From Vulcanimicrobiota bacterium (GTDB taxonomy: Bacteria; Vulcanimicrobiota; Vulcanimicrobiia; Vulcanimicrobiales; Vulcanimicrobiaceae), in contig PMSI01000001.1 in the NCBI GenBank assembly GCA_003168375.1, positions 620,001 to 684,000 of the forward strand: DNA of 64,000 nt. Direction: 5' to 3'. How positions within the stretch are numbered: the first letter of the stretch is position 1; each line of letters starts with the position of its first letter. The notes beneath the pieces are model-generated. The model saw only the letters and a program-made list of their open reading frames with translations. It had not been told where the DNA came from and did not search any database. This document shows, piece by piece, positions 16,701 to 25,079 of the stretch. A program made the position numbers and the translations under genes.

Positions 16701-19115
16701 GGTGATTCGACGCGACACGACGCGTTCACCGCGGCGACCCAGGTCGACCCGTTCATCGCGGCGACGCACGAGGCCGCGCACGCTCCTCACGCCGAGCGCG
16801 AGGATCCGATCCCTGCCCGCGATAACGACGATCTTTCGGCGCCGGTGACGGCGGGTGATCGCCTTCGCCTCGACGGTCCGCAGCGCAGCGACACGATCGA
16901 GCCCGTAACCCGCGAAGTGCCGGACGCCCGCACGCACCGAGACGTCGTCGCGCATGCGGAGCTGCCGTCATCGACGGAAGGGACGCAGCTCGACCACACC
17001 GAGCAGAGAGCCCGCCCGGCGGGCGCACCCAACGACCGCGCAACGAAAGGGGATTCGACGCCGCTCGATGCGTTTTCCGCGGCGACGCACGACGCTGCGC
17101 ACGCTCCTCACACCGAGCCCGAGGATCCGATCCCTGCCCGCGACATCGACGATCTTTCGGCACCGCTGACGGCGGGTGATTTCCTTCGCTTCGACGACGG
17201 TCCGCAGCGCAGCGACACGATCATCCCCGTAACTCGCGAACCGCACGCCCCCCGAGCGCGCGGAGACGTCGCGCACGCGGAGCTGCCGCCATCAGCCGAA
17301 AGCAGCAGGCAGCTCGAACGTACTGCGCAGAGAGCGCGCCCGGCGGGCGCAGCCGATGACCGCGCCACCAGAGATGATGCGGCGCCACGCGACGCGTTCG
17401 CCGCGGCGGCGCAGGTCGACGCAGCGCACGCTCATCGTGCCGAACGAGATGAGGCGATCCCGCGGGACGACATAAACGAGCGTTCGGAGTCCGTGACGGC
17501 GGGTGACCTCCTTCGCCTCGACGACGGTCCGCTGCGCAGCGACACGATCGAGCCCGTAACCCGCGAAGTGCCGGCCCGCACGCCCCGAGACGTCGTCGCG
17601 CCTGCGGAGTTGACGTCATCGGCGGAAAGAAGCACGCAACCCGAACGCGCCGGGCCGGGAGCGCGCCCGGCGGGCGCAGCCGATGACCGCACAATGAGGG
17701 AAAATGCGACGCGAGGCGACCCGTTCACCGCGGCGAGGCAGGTCGAGGCGTTCTCCGCGGCGGCGCAGGTCGATGCGGCGCACCCTCATCGTGCCGAACG
17801 TGAGGCGCCGATCCCGCGGTCCGACGTCGACGACCGTTCGGAGCCGGCAACGACCAGCGATCGGCTTCGCCTCGACGACGACCTGCAGCGCAGCGACACG
17901 ATCGAGCCCATGACCCGCGAACCGCACGACCGCAGAACGCGCGGAGACGCAGCGCGTGCTGAGCTGCCGTCATCGGCGGAAGGAAGCAAGCAGCTCGATG
18001 CGTTTTCCACGGCGACGCGCGAGCCCGCTCACGCTCCTCTCGACGACGGTCCGCAGCGCAGCGACTCGATCGAGCCCATAGCCCGCGAACCGCGCGATCC
18101 GATCATGCCCGTGGCGCGTGACGCGGATGTAGACCCGTCCGCGGCAACGCGCGGTGCGCGTTTCGCGTCGCCAGAAGCGACCGCATCGGTCGACCACGCC
18201 GAGCTTGGAGCGCGACCGGCTTCGAACGATGACGTGCAGACGTCTCGGCCCGAACGTGAGGTATCGCCGGAACAGCCGCCGCGGGACGTGGCGCCGATGC
18301 GGCCTCGTGAGCTCACCACCGAGCTGCCGGCCGGAACGGCCCGTACCGAGACGTCGCAACAGCAGACCGAGCAGGTAAGGCCGTTTAGGCGCAACGCGAT
18401 CCGGGTGACATACGCCGGCCGTCCGGCGGCCGGAGCACCCTCCGATTACGCCGCTCCGCCGCGCGGCGCTGCACGTTTGCACGCCGCGACCGAACCGCCC
18501 AATGCGGCCGTCCCGCTCGCGTTCGGCGGCGGCAGCGCAGCGGTAACGCCACCCGTGGCGGCGGTCGCATCAATTGCAACTGCAGCACCGATCGCGCCTG
18601 CACCGATGACCGACATATCGCCCGCACCACCGGACGCGCTCGCACCGGCGAGGGACGCGCTCGCGCCGACCCACGAAGCCACGCCACCGTCACGCGAAGG
18701 AATCGCACGAACGCGCGATACGATCCCGCCGGCGCACGAGCTGTTCGGGCCGGCGCCGGAAGCGATCGCCACACCGGCCGCCATACCCCCGAAGAGCGTT
18801 TCGACGGTCAGATCTGCCGATGCGTCCGACCCCGTGCACGGAGTTCCGGCCGTCACGGCTCGCGACGAAAGCGCGATTCGATCACGCCGCACCGACGCCG
18901 GCGCATCGGCAGAGTCCGCGCTCGTTCCCGACGTCATCCGGGCCGCGCCGCCGCCGGCGGGGCGCCGGGAGGCGGCTCCCGCCGAGCGCACGATTCGCGT
19001 CTCGATCGATCGCATCGAGGTCGCGTCGCCGCCGCCGCCGCCGCCGCGCACACCGGTGCGCCGCCGTCCGGGCCCGCGCGTGACGCTCGACGCGTACGCG
19101 GAGCGCCGTTCGTGA
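13761..19115 (+). CDS. Giant disordered repeat protein of the eCIS operon, tape-measure candidate
   Basis: A 1,784-residue protein starting at GTG 13761 (GTGA overlap). Residues 1-90 look folded (LWAVARAALD, LLRSFGLDTLPLG). Residues about 263-1450 hold some 11-12 degenerate units of about 75-125 residues built from the blocks DDRATRDDA, AHAHRAERDEPIP, SAPVTAGDLLRLDDGPQ, RSDTIEPVTREPHD and ALPSSAEGST. The C-terminus ends in an IRVSIDRIEV strand, a Pro run and GPRVTLDAYAERRS, a tail I associate with eCIS proteins in this position. Homologues there are usually a few hundred residues. Its function is unproven. Confidence 0.65.
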   Translation: MSGGSLWAVARAALDSPSQILPRPRSHFEPLPEARFGETDFANDAASWSELYVPAADPDEFTGVAKLLRSFGLDTLPLGAPEPLADEELNPFAASDEFAPAALDDRPSRAPARAAALPKAIDAPTAANDATEPSAANVDRTGKPQSTLPVPGEPDRSARVTAADPLRIDDEAPGSGPIMAVRRETDVDARRAPAPAERPSAEAASEIDRDERHAARAGAAFDASSAARSTGEILRKDDEARDSAEAPAEVDRDERGVVGPAGAADDRATRDDATRRDAFTAATQVDVAHAHRAEHETPISPHVDDRSAPVTASDLLRIDDDPQRGDTIVPVTRESHDAGTHGDVAHAALLSSTEGSTSAATHEAVHPHAEHEKPIPHDIDERSAPVTAGHRPRIDDAPQRSDAIEPVAREPHDAGTHGEVEPAALPSSAEGSTSAATHEAVHTPHAEHEKPIPHDIDERSAPVTAGHRPRIDDAPQRSDAIEPVAREPHDAATHGEVEPAALPSSAEGSTQLDRTEQGARPAAAADDRATRDDASRHDAFIAATQVDAAHAHRAERDEPIPPHHVDERSESATASDLLRLDDGPHRRDTIEPVTREPHDAGTHGDVAHAAPLSSVEAVTQVDGTEPEARLTGSADDRTTRDDTTRLDAFTAARRLDAFSAATHQVARAPHAEHEAAHAPDTEREDPIPPHDVEDRSAPVTAGDLVRLDDGPQRRDTIEPVSREPHEPGTHGDVVAHALPSSAEGSTQLDRTQQGARPAAAADDRAARDDASRDDAFTAATQVDAAHAHRAERDEPIPPHHVDDRSAPVTVGDLLCLDDGPQRSDTIEPISREPHDPGTRGDVVAHAALPSSTEGSTLDRTEQRARPAGTPDDRATKGDSTRHDAFTAATRLDAFSAATHEAARAPHAEHEAAHAPDTEREDPIPQRRDTIEPVSREPHEPGTHGDVVAHAALPSSTEGSTLDRTEQRARPAGTPDDRATKGDSTRHDAFTAATQVDPFIAATHEAAHAPHAEREDPIPARDNDDLSAPVTAGDRLRLDGPQRSDTIEPVTREVPDARTHRDVVAHAELPSSTEGTQLDHTEQRARPAGAPNDRATKGDSTPLDAFSAATHDAAHAPHTEPEDPIPARDIDDLSAPLTAGDFLRFDDGPQRSDTIIPVTREPHAPRARGDVAHAELPPSAESSRQLERTAQRARPAGAADDRATRDDAAPRDAFAAAAQVDAAHAHRAERDEAIPRDDINERSESVTAGDLLRLDDGPLRSDTIEPVTREVPARTPRDVVAPAELTSSAERSTQPERAGPGARPAGAADDRTMRENATRGDPFTAARQVEAFSAAAQVDAAHPHRAEREAPIPRSDVDDRSEPATTSDRLRLDDDLQRSDTIEPMTREPHDRRTRGDAARAELPSSAEGSKQLDAFSTATREPAHAPLDDGPQRSDSIEPIAREPRDPIMPVARDADVDPSAATRGARFASPEATASVDHAELGARPASNDDVQTSRPEREVSPEQPPRDVAPMRPRELTTELPAGTARTETSQQQTEQVRPFRRNAIRVTYAGRPAAGAPSDYAAPPRGAARLHAATEPPNAAVPLAFGGGSAAVTPPVAAVASIATAAPIAPAPMTDISPAPPDALAPARDALAPTHEATPPSREGIARTRDTIPPAHELFGPAPEAIATPAAIPPKSVSTVRSADASDPVHGVPAVTARDESAIRSRRTDAGASAESALVPDVIRAAPPPAGRREAAPAERTIRVSIDRIEVASPPPPPPRTPVRRRPGPRVTLDAYAERRS
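14862..15323. repeat. Near-identical 231-bp tandem duplication
   Basis: Two in-frame 77-codon copies start at 14862 and 15093 and both encode HAEHEKPIPHDIDERSAPVT followed by the same unit. They differ by only a few bases, far less than the other units, so this duplication is recent. Confidence 0.85.
16291..16745. repeat. 312-bp period duplication within the repeat gene
   Basis: The segment beginning CACATGCTGC at 16291 recurs at 16603, with near-identical sequence over about 140 bp of each copy. The period of 312 bp is 104 codons, so the reading frame is kept. Confidence 0.8.
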
Positions 19116-19735
19116 GCAACTACCTCGCGCTCGCGACGGTGTCCGCGACGGTGGGACGGGTGGTCGGCGAGGCGCTCGAGCAGATCCCGAACCCGTCGGG
19201 GATACCGCGCGTTCGATTCGGGCCGCCGCAAGTCGACGCGCAATACGTCGGCTGCACGATCTTCCTCTACCGCGTCGTGACCAACCCCTACCGGCGCAAC
19301 GACGACCTGCCGCTGCGCAACGACGGCGGTGGATTCGTCAAGCGCCCGCGGGCGACCCTGGATGCGGACTACCTGTTCACCTTCGCCGGCGAGGAAGCGA
19401 CGCTCGAACCGCAGCGGTTCCTCGGCTCGGTGGTCAGCGCGCTGCACGCGCAGCCGTTTCTTGCGCGCGATGCGATCCGGCGAACGATCGCGGCGAGCTC
19501 GTATCTGAAAGGCTCCGACCTCGACGCGCAGATCGACCACATCCGGCTGACGCCGCACGGTATCGACCAGCAGACGATGGGCCAGCTCTGGATGTCCTTC
19601 CCGCAAGTGCCCTACAACGTCTCGGTCGTGTACACCGCGTCGGCGATTTTGCTCGATGCACAGGTGACGCCGCTCGAGATTCCGGAGGTGACCGAGGTCG
19701 ACGTGACGGTGGAGCCGTCCATGGTGCAGCCGTGA
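19112..19735 (+). CDS. DUF4255 (Pvc16-like) tail terminator/cap protein
   Basis: A 207-residue DUF4255 protein: start SNYLALATVSATVGRVVGEAL, then VGCTIFLYRVVTNPYRRNDDLPLRND, DADYLFTFAGEE and LGSVVSALHAQPFL. In AFP and PVC the homologue (Afp16/Pvc16) caps the tube and sheath and sets their ends. The motif order and length fit the family. Its GTG start overlaps the previous stop, and its own stop overlaps the start of the ATPase gene, so all three are translationally coupled. Confidence 0.9.
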   Translation: MSNYLALATVSATVGRVVGEALEQIPNPSGIPRVRFGPPQVDAQYVGCTIFLYRVVTNPYRRNDDLPLRNDGGGFVKRPRATLDADYLFTFAGEEATLEPQRFLGSVVSALHAQPFLARDAIRRTIAASSYLKGSDLDAQIDHIRLTPHGIDQQTMGQLWMSFPQVPYNVSVVYTASAILLDAQVTPLEIPEVTEVDVTVEPSMVQP

Positions 19736-21675
19736 GCGCGCCGCTCGGCGAGTTCGCGCGACACCGCGCGCAGATCGTGCTCGCGCTGGAACGCTTGCGG
19801 GTGATGCTCGAAGCCCACGCGGCGGGGAAACCGTCGGCCGCACCGGAGCCGCTCGAGATCGACCCCGGATCCCGGTTGGCGCATCTCTGCGGCACGTTCG
19901 GCTTGTCCGCGTTCGAGCGCGACGTGCTCATCCTCGCGGCCGCGCCCGAGCTGGACGGGCGTTTCTCCGGGCTGTGCGCGGAGGCGGCCGGGGACGCGGC
20001 CCGGCCGTACCCGTCGCTCTCGCTGGCGCTCGCGGTGCTGCCGGAACCGGCATGGTCCGCCGTCACGCCGGACGCGCCGCTGCGCCGCTGGCGCCTGGTC
20101 GAGGTCGAGGGTCCGTCGCTCATCACGGGAACGCTGCGTGCGGACGAAGCGATCGTGCACGCGCTGCTCGGCTTCCGGCACCGTGACGAGCGCCTGCGCG
20201 CGATGACGTCGGAGCTCGTCGCCGACGCGTCGATCCTCTCGCCCGCGCAGGAAGCCGTCGCGTTTGAGATCGTCTCGCTGCTGCGGCGCGACGGTGGATC
20301 GACGGTCCAGCTCGTCGCGGGCGACCGCGTCATCGCGCGCGCGGTCGCGCAGCGCGCCGTCGAGCTCATGACCGCCTCGGCCCTCGTCGTTCGATACGCA
20401 TCGCTGCCGGCGGGCGTTGCCGAGCTCGTCGATGCCCTACGGCTGTGCGAGCGCGAGCTGCGGCTCGGCCAGGGTTTCGCGCTGCTCGAGTGCGACGACG
20501 CCGACGACCCGCACCGCGAGCAGACGCTGGAGATGATCGTCGAGCGCTTCGGGATGCCGCTGCTCGTCGTGACTCCCGCCCGGATGTTTCTTTCGCACGT
20601 CGGCGTCGCGACGTTCGACTTGGCACGGCCCACCCGCGAGGAGCAGACGTCCTATTGGAGCCTGCGGCTCGGCGCAGCGAACGGAGCGCTCGAGATCGCG
20701 CCGCGGCTGGCGGCGCAGTTCGATCTGGACTTTGCCACGATCGATACCGTTGCGGCGTCCGTCGCAGCCGGTGCCTCGGCGGGCGAGGTGTGGGACGCCG
20801 TGCGCGCGCAGGCACGGCCTCGGCTCGACGCGCTGGCCGAACGGATCGAGACGGCGGCGGCGTGGCGAGATCTCGTCCTCCCCATCGAGCAGCGGCGGCT
20901 GATCAGGCAGGTCGTCGACCACGTCCGCTACCGCGACCTCGTGTACCGCCGGTGGGGGTTCGCGCGCGGCGCGGACACGGCCGAAGGTTTGACGGTCCTG
21001 TTCGCGGGGGCGAGCGGGACCGGGAAGTCGCTCGCGGCGCGCGTCCTGGCGAACGTGCTGCGGCTCGACCTGTACCGCGTCGACCTCTCGGCGGTCTTCA
21101 GCAAGTACATCGGGGAGACCGAGAAGAACCTGCGTCGCATTTTCGACGCAGCCGAGAGCGGCGGAGTTGTGCTCGTCTTCGACGAAGCGGACGCCCTCTT
21201 CGGCAAGCGCAGCGAGGTCAGTGACAGCCACGACCGCCATGCGAACGTCGAAGTCAGCTATCTGCTCCAGCGGATCGAGCGTTTCAACGGGGTGGCTATC
21301 CTTACCACGAACCTGCGGGAGTCTTTCGACTTGGCCTTCATGAGACGGTTCCGATTTGTCGTCGATTTTCCGTTCCCCGACTCTACGCTGCGGCGGCGCA
21401 TCTGGAAACGCGCCTTTCCGCCGCAGACACCGGTCGACGAACTGGATTTCGCGCTGCTCTCGAAGCTCGCGGTGCCGGGCGGGAACATCCGCAACATCGC
21501 CCTCAACGCCGGCGTCCGCGCCGCGGCGAAGAATCGACCGGTCGCGATGGACGACATCGCCGCCGCGGCTCGGATCGAGTACGCCAAGCTGGACCGTTCG
21601 CTCCACGACCCCGATCTCGCGCGCTGGCTCGAGGCCGTTCCGCCCCGCGCGCCCGCGCAGGCGGCCGCGATATGA
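19732..21675 (+). CDS. AAA+ ATPase of the injection system (Afp15/Pvc15-like)
   Basis: A 647-residue protein. The N-terminal 400 residues are the eCIS-specific domain with a degenerate P-loop-like half; the AAA domain has Walker A GASGTGKS near residue 425, Walker B VVLVFDEADALFGKR near 480, the sensor region LTTNLRESFD, and arginine fingers MRRFRF. This is the pattern of the ATPase present in nearly all eCIS loci, thought to help cargo loading or particle assembly or disassembly. Overlaps on both sides keep it in the operon. Confidence 0.92.
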   Translation: MSAPLGEFARHRAQIVLALERLRVMLEAHAAGKPSAAPEPLEIDPGSRLAHLCGTFGLSAFERDVLILAAAPELDGRFSGLCAEAAGDAARPYPSLSLALAVLPEPAWSAVTPDAPLRRWRLVEVEGPSLITGTLRADEAIVHALLGFRHRDERLRAMTSELVADASILSPAQEAVAFEIVSLLRRDGGSTVQLVAGDRVIARAVAQRAVELMTASALVVRYASLPAGVAELVDALRLCERELRLGQGFALLECDDADDPHREQTLEMIVERFGMPLLVVTPARMFLSHVGVATFDLARPTREEQTSYWSLRLGAANGALEIAPRLAAQFDLDFATIDTVAASVAAGASAGEVWDAVRAQARPRLDALAERIETAAAWRDLVLPIEQRRLIRQVVDHVRYRDLVYRRWGFARGADTAEGLTVLFAGASGTGKSLAARVLANVLRLDLYRVDLSAVFSKYIGETEKNLRRIFDAAESGGVVLVFDEADALFGKRSEVSDSHDRHANVEVSYLLQRIERFNGVAILTTNLRESFDLAFMRRFRFVVDFPFPDSTLRRRIWKRAFPPQTPVDELDFALLSKLAVPGGNIRNIALNAGVRAAAKNRPVAMDDIAAAARIEYAKLDRSLHDPDLARWLEAVPPRAPAQAAAI

Positions 21676-21875
21676 CGGGCCGCGGTGACCGCAACGAGCT
21701 TCGGGTCGCGATCGGCAGCCTCGTCGTGCCGGCGTCGTACGACGCGCGAGATCTCGCCGTGCGGATCGAGCGCGAGATCGCCGGCCTCCGGTTCGGCCCC
21801 GGCCGGGATCCACTCGTCACGGCGATCGCGACGCGGGTGGTCGCCGCGCTCGACGCTTCGGAGAACGTCTCGTGA
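21672..21875 (+). CDS. Small eCIS-operon protein of unknown function
   Basis: A 67-residue acidic-to-neutral protein (IGSLVVPASYDARDLAVRIE, then VVAALDASE) with one predicted helix pair. ATG overlaps the ATPase stop and its stop overlaps the next GTG, strong evidence that it is translated. Small frames at this position occur in other eCIS operons, but I cannot name a family. It may be an ATPase accessory or assembly chaperone. Confidence 0.65.
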   Translation: MTGRGDRNELRVAIGSLVVPASYDARDLAVRIEREIAGLRFGPGRDPLVTAIATRVVAALDASENVS

Positions 21876-22546
21876 GGCTCGTCCGCGGGGTGCTGGCATC
21901 CTTCGACGAGGACGGGAAGCTGCAACCGGTTGTGTTCCAGTACAACCCCGAGAGCGTCAAGCGCGTCCTCAGGCCGCAGACGCTCGGCGGGTCGGCGCTC
22001 GATACGTCGAAGGACGAGTACAAACTCTCGGACCAGGCGCCGAGTTACATCGACGCGCCGGCGCAGACGCTGACGATCACGGCGTACTTCGACGCGGTGG
22101 GCGACGAAAACATCAAGAACAAGCTCGCCTTCGAGCAGATGCAGCAGTACGGGATCGCCCCCCAGCTCGCGATGCTGGAAAAGCTCGTGTACCCGACCCG
22201 CGCGTCGATCGAGGACCGCGAATCGAAGCGCGCTGCGAGCAAGATGCCGCTTCGGCTCACCGGCTGCTCGCCGCGGGCGGTCCTGATTTGGGGCGACTAC
22301 CGCGTCCTGCCCGTGCGCGTCACGAGCCTCGACATCACGGAAGACGTGTTCGACGCCGCGCTCAACCCGCTGCGCGCGACGGTCGTGTTCACGCTAGAGG
22401 TCCAAACCTACGCCAACCGCGCGCCGGATGATGATGACTACGGCCGCTTCGGGGCCTATCACCAAAAGCTGGAGATGCTCGCGAAACAGGCTCAGGCGCC
22501 GAGCAAAAAAGAGCGTCAACGACTGCAGAGCTACCTTGCACGCTAG
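21872..22546 (+). CDS. CIS tube-baseplate adaptor (Afp7/Pvc7-like, LysM-type N-terminus)
   Basis: A 224-residue protein with the family opening GVLASFDEDGKLQPVVFQYNPESVKRVLRP, the FDAVGDENIKNKLAFEQ segment and the CSPRAVLIWGDYRVLPVRVTSLDI core. Homologues sit in the baseplate between tube and hub. The end (QAQAPSKKERQRLQSY) is a short basic helix. GTG start at 21872 overlaps the previous stop. Length and domain order are normal. Confidence 0.85.
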   Translation: MRLVRGVLASFDEDGKLQPVVFQYNPESVKRVLRPQTLGGSALDTSKDEYKLSDQAPSYIDAPAQTLTITAYFDAVGDENIKNKLAFEQMQQYGIAPQLAMLEKLVYPTRASIEDRESKRAASKMPLRLTGCSPRAVLIWGDYRVLPVRVTSLDITEDVFDAALNPLRATVVFTLEVQTYANRAPDDDDYGRFGAYHQKLEMLAKQAQAPSKKERQRLQSYLAR

Positions 22547-22567
22547 ATTCGCCGAGGATCGCTGACA

Positions 22568-22873
22568 ATGGCCGTAGATGATGCTGAAGGCCGGTACGCC
22601 GGCGTCGGGACCGACGTGGTCGAGCTCGAGGACGGTACGAACGTGATCTACCTTCGCCGCCGGATGGTTCCCGCGCCAGAGCGCATCGGCGGCCGGCAGA
22701 CGTTCGACGCGGCGCACCTACCGGAGCGGATCGACCTCGTCGCCGCGCAAGCCCTCGGCGACGCGTTCCAGTTCTGGCGGATCTGCGATGCGAACGAGGC
22801 GATGAACCCCTTCGACGTCGTCGCCGAGCGTGCCGGGGTGCTGCGCATTCCGTCCGAGTTCGTCGCCAAATGA
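22568..22873 (+). CDS. LysM/tail-X-like small baseplate protein
   Basis: A 101-residue protein with GTDVVELEDGTNVIYLRRRMVP, HLPERIDLVAAQALGDAFQFWRICDAN and a hydrophobic end. The pattern -- a start-up strand, then 'dLla.k.lGd...wWrIcdaN' -- is that of phage tail X/LysM-like proteins of contractile baseplates. It starts 21 bp after the adaptor gene and its stop overlaps the hub start (ATGA). Small size and position support a hub or wedge connector role. Confidence 0.8.
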   Translation: MAVDDAEGRYAGVGTDVVELEDGTNVIYLRRRMVPAPERIGGRQTFDAAHLPERIDLVAAQALGDAFQFWRICDANEAMNPFDVVAERAGVLRIPSEFVAK

Positions 22874-24003
22874 GCGTCAGCGCCGACACCGTCGCCATCG
22901 TCGTGCACGCAGGAGCGTCGAAGCCGCGGCCGGTGACGAGCGAGTTCATCGACGCGATACAGTCCGTCACCGTGCGGCAGCTCGACGACGGCACGTCGAC
23001 CTTCCAGCTCGTCCTCGACGCCGACCAGCCCGAAAGAGACGCCTCCGACTTCCCGATCATCTCGGGCGCGACCGTCGCGACCGGCAACCGCCTCAAGATC
23101 GCAGTCGAGCTCGGCTCTTCACAGCGCGGGCTGATCGACGGCGTGATCGTGCACCACGAGCTGAACTACGACTCCTCCAGCGGGATGTTCGGCTTCTCGG
23201 TGATCGGTGAGGACCTGAGCTTCTACATGCGCCAAGAAGAGAAGGCCGCCGAATGGCCGGGGCGCTCGTCGGCGCAGATCGCTCGCGAGATCATCGGCAA
23301 CTACGCGCAGTACGGCCTGGATACGAAGGTCGTGACGCCCTCGAACGACGTCACGCCGACCGCCGAGCAGTGGGTCCGCCAGCAGACCGCGACCGACCTG
23401 AGCTTCGTGCGCGCGCTCGGGCGGCAGTTCGGATATGTCTTCGCGACCCGCGCCGGAAAGACGATCGATTCGCAGAGCGTCGGCTACTGGGGACCTCCGC
23501 CGCGCGACGGCACCCCGCTGCCGACGCTTGCGGTCGAGATGGGCTCGTCGACGAACGTGATCTCGCTCGACTTCGCGTACGACGCCGCGGCGGCGGAGGC
23601 GTTCGCGGGCGGCAGCCGCGTCGACGCCAACACGTTCGCGTCCTCGGCTGTTCAGTCCGCGAGCACGTTTTCGCTCGCGCAGTTCGCGACGTCCGGGAGC
23701 CTCAGCAGCCCGTTGCTGCGCAAGCGCCGGTTCGTGCAGCCGAACCTCTCGGGCACGCTGGCGGGCGCCTACGCCGATGCTCTCGCGCAAACGTCCGCGC
23801 GGTCCGCACTGCGCGCGCGCGCGGTCGTCGACGGCACCGTCTACGGAACGGCGGTGACGCCGTCGTCGGTCGTCGACGTGCGGGGCGCCGGCAAGACGTT
23901 CGACGGGTTCTACTACGTCGAACGAGTGGACCACACGCTCACGCGCGGCGCCTACACGCAGACGATCGTGATGACGCGCGAAGGCGTCGGCTCGACGACG
24001 TGA
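22870..24003 (+). CDS. Baseplate hub protein, gp27/late-control-D (VgrG N-terminal) type
   Basis: A 377-residue hub subunit: strand-rich start (VAIVVHAGASKPRPVTSEFI), DGTSTFQLVLDAD, GVIVHHELNYDSSSGMFGFSVIGED and the conserved QWVRQQTATDLSFVRALGRQFGY. These are the marks of the gp27-like half of VgrG, kept here as a separate gene from the spike. The end (FYYVERVDHTLTRGAYTQTI) is typical. It anchors the spike to the tube. Confidence 0.88.
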   Translation: MSVSADTVAIVVHAGASKPRPVTSEFIDAIQSVTVRQLDDGTSTFQLVLDADQPERDASDFPIISGATVATGNRLKIAVELGSSQRGLIDGVIVHHELNYDSSSGMFGFSVIGEDLSFYMRQEEKAAEWPGRSSAQIAREIIGNYAQYGLDTKVVTPSNDVTPTAEQWVRQQTATDLSFVRALGRQFGYVFATRAGKTIDSQSVGYWGPPPRDGTPLPTLAVEMGSSTNVISLDFAYDAAAAEAFAGGSRVDANTFASSAVQSASTFSLAQFATSGSLSSPLLRKRRFVQPNLSGTLAGAYADALAQTSARSALRARAVVDGTVYGTAVTPSSVVDVRGAGKTFDGFYYVERVDHTLTRGAYTQTIVMTREGVGSTT

Positions 24004-24007
24004 CGGC

Positions 24008-24724
24008 ATGAACGACGACGTACGGCGTTTCTTCGGGAAGTATCGCGGCGTGGTGGCCGACACCGCGGATCCGTCGAACCTGGGACGCATCAAGGTGACC
24101 CTCGACAACTTTCCTGCCGCGGTCTCGGGCTGGTGCATGCCTTGCGTCCCGTACGCGGGTACGAACGTCGGCTGGTTCGTCATCCCCGAGAAAGGCGCGC
24201 ACGTCTGGGTCGAGTTCGAAGGCGGCGACCCGAGCCTGCCGATCTGGGTCGGGTGCTTCTGGGAGGCCGGCACGATCCCACCGACCGCAACCGCGTCACG
24301 CAAGATCTGGCAGACGCCGACCTGCAAGGTCGTCCTCGACGACAAGGACGGAAAGGCCGGCGAGCTCCAGATCGAGTCGACCACCCGCAGCGGCGAGACG
24401 GTCTACGTGCACTTCGACACCACCGGGATCTCGCTGAAGGCGAAGACGGCCGAGATCATCATGGCGATGGACGACGGCATCACGATCAAGTATCCGCAGA
24501 GCACGATCCAGCTCACCGCGCAGCAGGTTCTGGCGTCGGAAGGCCAAGCGTCCTCGTTCAAGATCACCGCGCAGGACCAGACGCTGCAGACCGCCACCGT
24601 GAACGTGCAGGCGACGAACCAGCTCTCGGTGACCGCGTCGGCGTCGACCAGCGTGACGACGGGAAGCTACTCGCTCAAGGGCTCGACGATCACGTTCCAA
24701 GCAGGAGCGATCAACATTGGATGA
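24008..24724 (+). CDS. Baseplate spike protein, gpV/gp5 OB-fold type
   Basis: A 238-residue protein: OB-fold start (FFGKYRGVVADTADPSNLGRI), then the conserved GWFVIPEKGAHVWVEFEGGDPSLPIWVG and a C-terminal beta-helix of short repeats (TIKYPQSTIQLTAQQV). It forms the trimeric needle on which the PAAR tip (8530) would sit. It starts 4 bp after the hub stop. No lysozyme domain is present, as expected for eCIS. Confidence 0.88.
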   Translation: MNDDVRRFFGKYRGVVADTADPSNLGRIKVTLDNFPAAVSGWCMPCVPYAGTNVGWFVIPEKGAHVWVEFEGGDPSLPIWVGCFWEAGTIPPTATASRKIWQTPTCKVVLDDKDGKAGELQIESTTRSGETVYVHFDTTGISLKAKTAEIIMAMDDGITIKYPQSTIQLTAQQVLASEGQASSFKITAQDQTLQTATVNVQATNQLSVTASASTSVTTGSYSLKGSTITFQAGAINIG

Positions 24725-25079
24725 GCCGCAGGTCGTCCTGGCCTACCCGCTGCGGATCGTGCACGGCTCGGTCGCCACCGCATCGCGCCCGGCGCACGTG
24801 CGGCAGATGATCGAGCAGGTCCTGTTCACCAGGCCGGGCGAGCGGGTCATGCTGCCCGATTTCGGCGTGGGGCTGGAACTGCTGCTGTTCGAGACGACGG
24901 GGAGCGAGAGGCTGGCGCTGACGCAGTCGCAAGTGGGCGCTGCGCTCACCCGCTGGCTCGGTGACATCATCTCGGTCCGCGACGTCGCCATCGCGGTGCG
25001 CGAGTCCACGATGACGATCGACGTCACCTACGAGTTGATCGAGACGCAGGCGCTTGCGCGGGAGCGGTTCGAGCTGTGA
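24717..25079 (+). CDS. GPW/gp25 family baseplate wedge protein
   Basis: A 120-residue gp25-like protein with VVLAYPLRIV, RQMIEQVLFTRPGERVMLPDFGVGLELLLFE and the ending of the fold. The family nucleates sheath assembly. The TTG at 24717, inside the end of the spike gene, is the only start that leaves the domain whole. Overlap of 8 bp with the gene before and 4 bp with the one after keeps it coupled. Confidence 0.88.
   Translation: MDEPQVVLAYPLRIVHGSVATASRPAHVRQMIEQVLFTRPGERVMLPDFGVGLELLLFETTGSERLALTQSQVGAALTRWLGDIISVRDVAIAVRESTMTIDVTYELIETQALARERFEL

Noticed and set aside
14500-18300. Regular repeats that could be taken for a CRISPR array or satellite DNA
   Set aside because: The repeats are 230-370 bp, degenerate, in frame and encode one continuous protein; there are no short identical repeats with unique spacers and no cas genes.
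13913-18482. Many antisense frames of 60-470 codons opposite the repeat gene
   Set aside because: They are shadows of high-GC codon use and repeat with the same period as the sense gene; none has a ribosome binding site or a recognisable domain.
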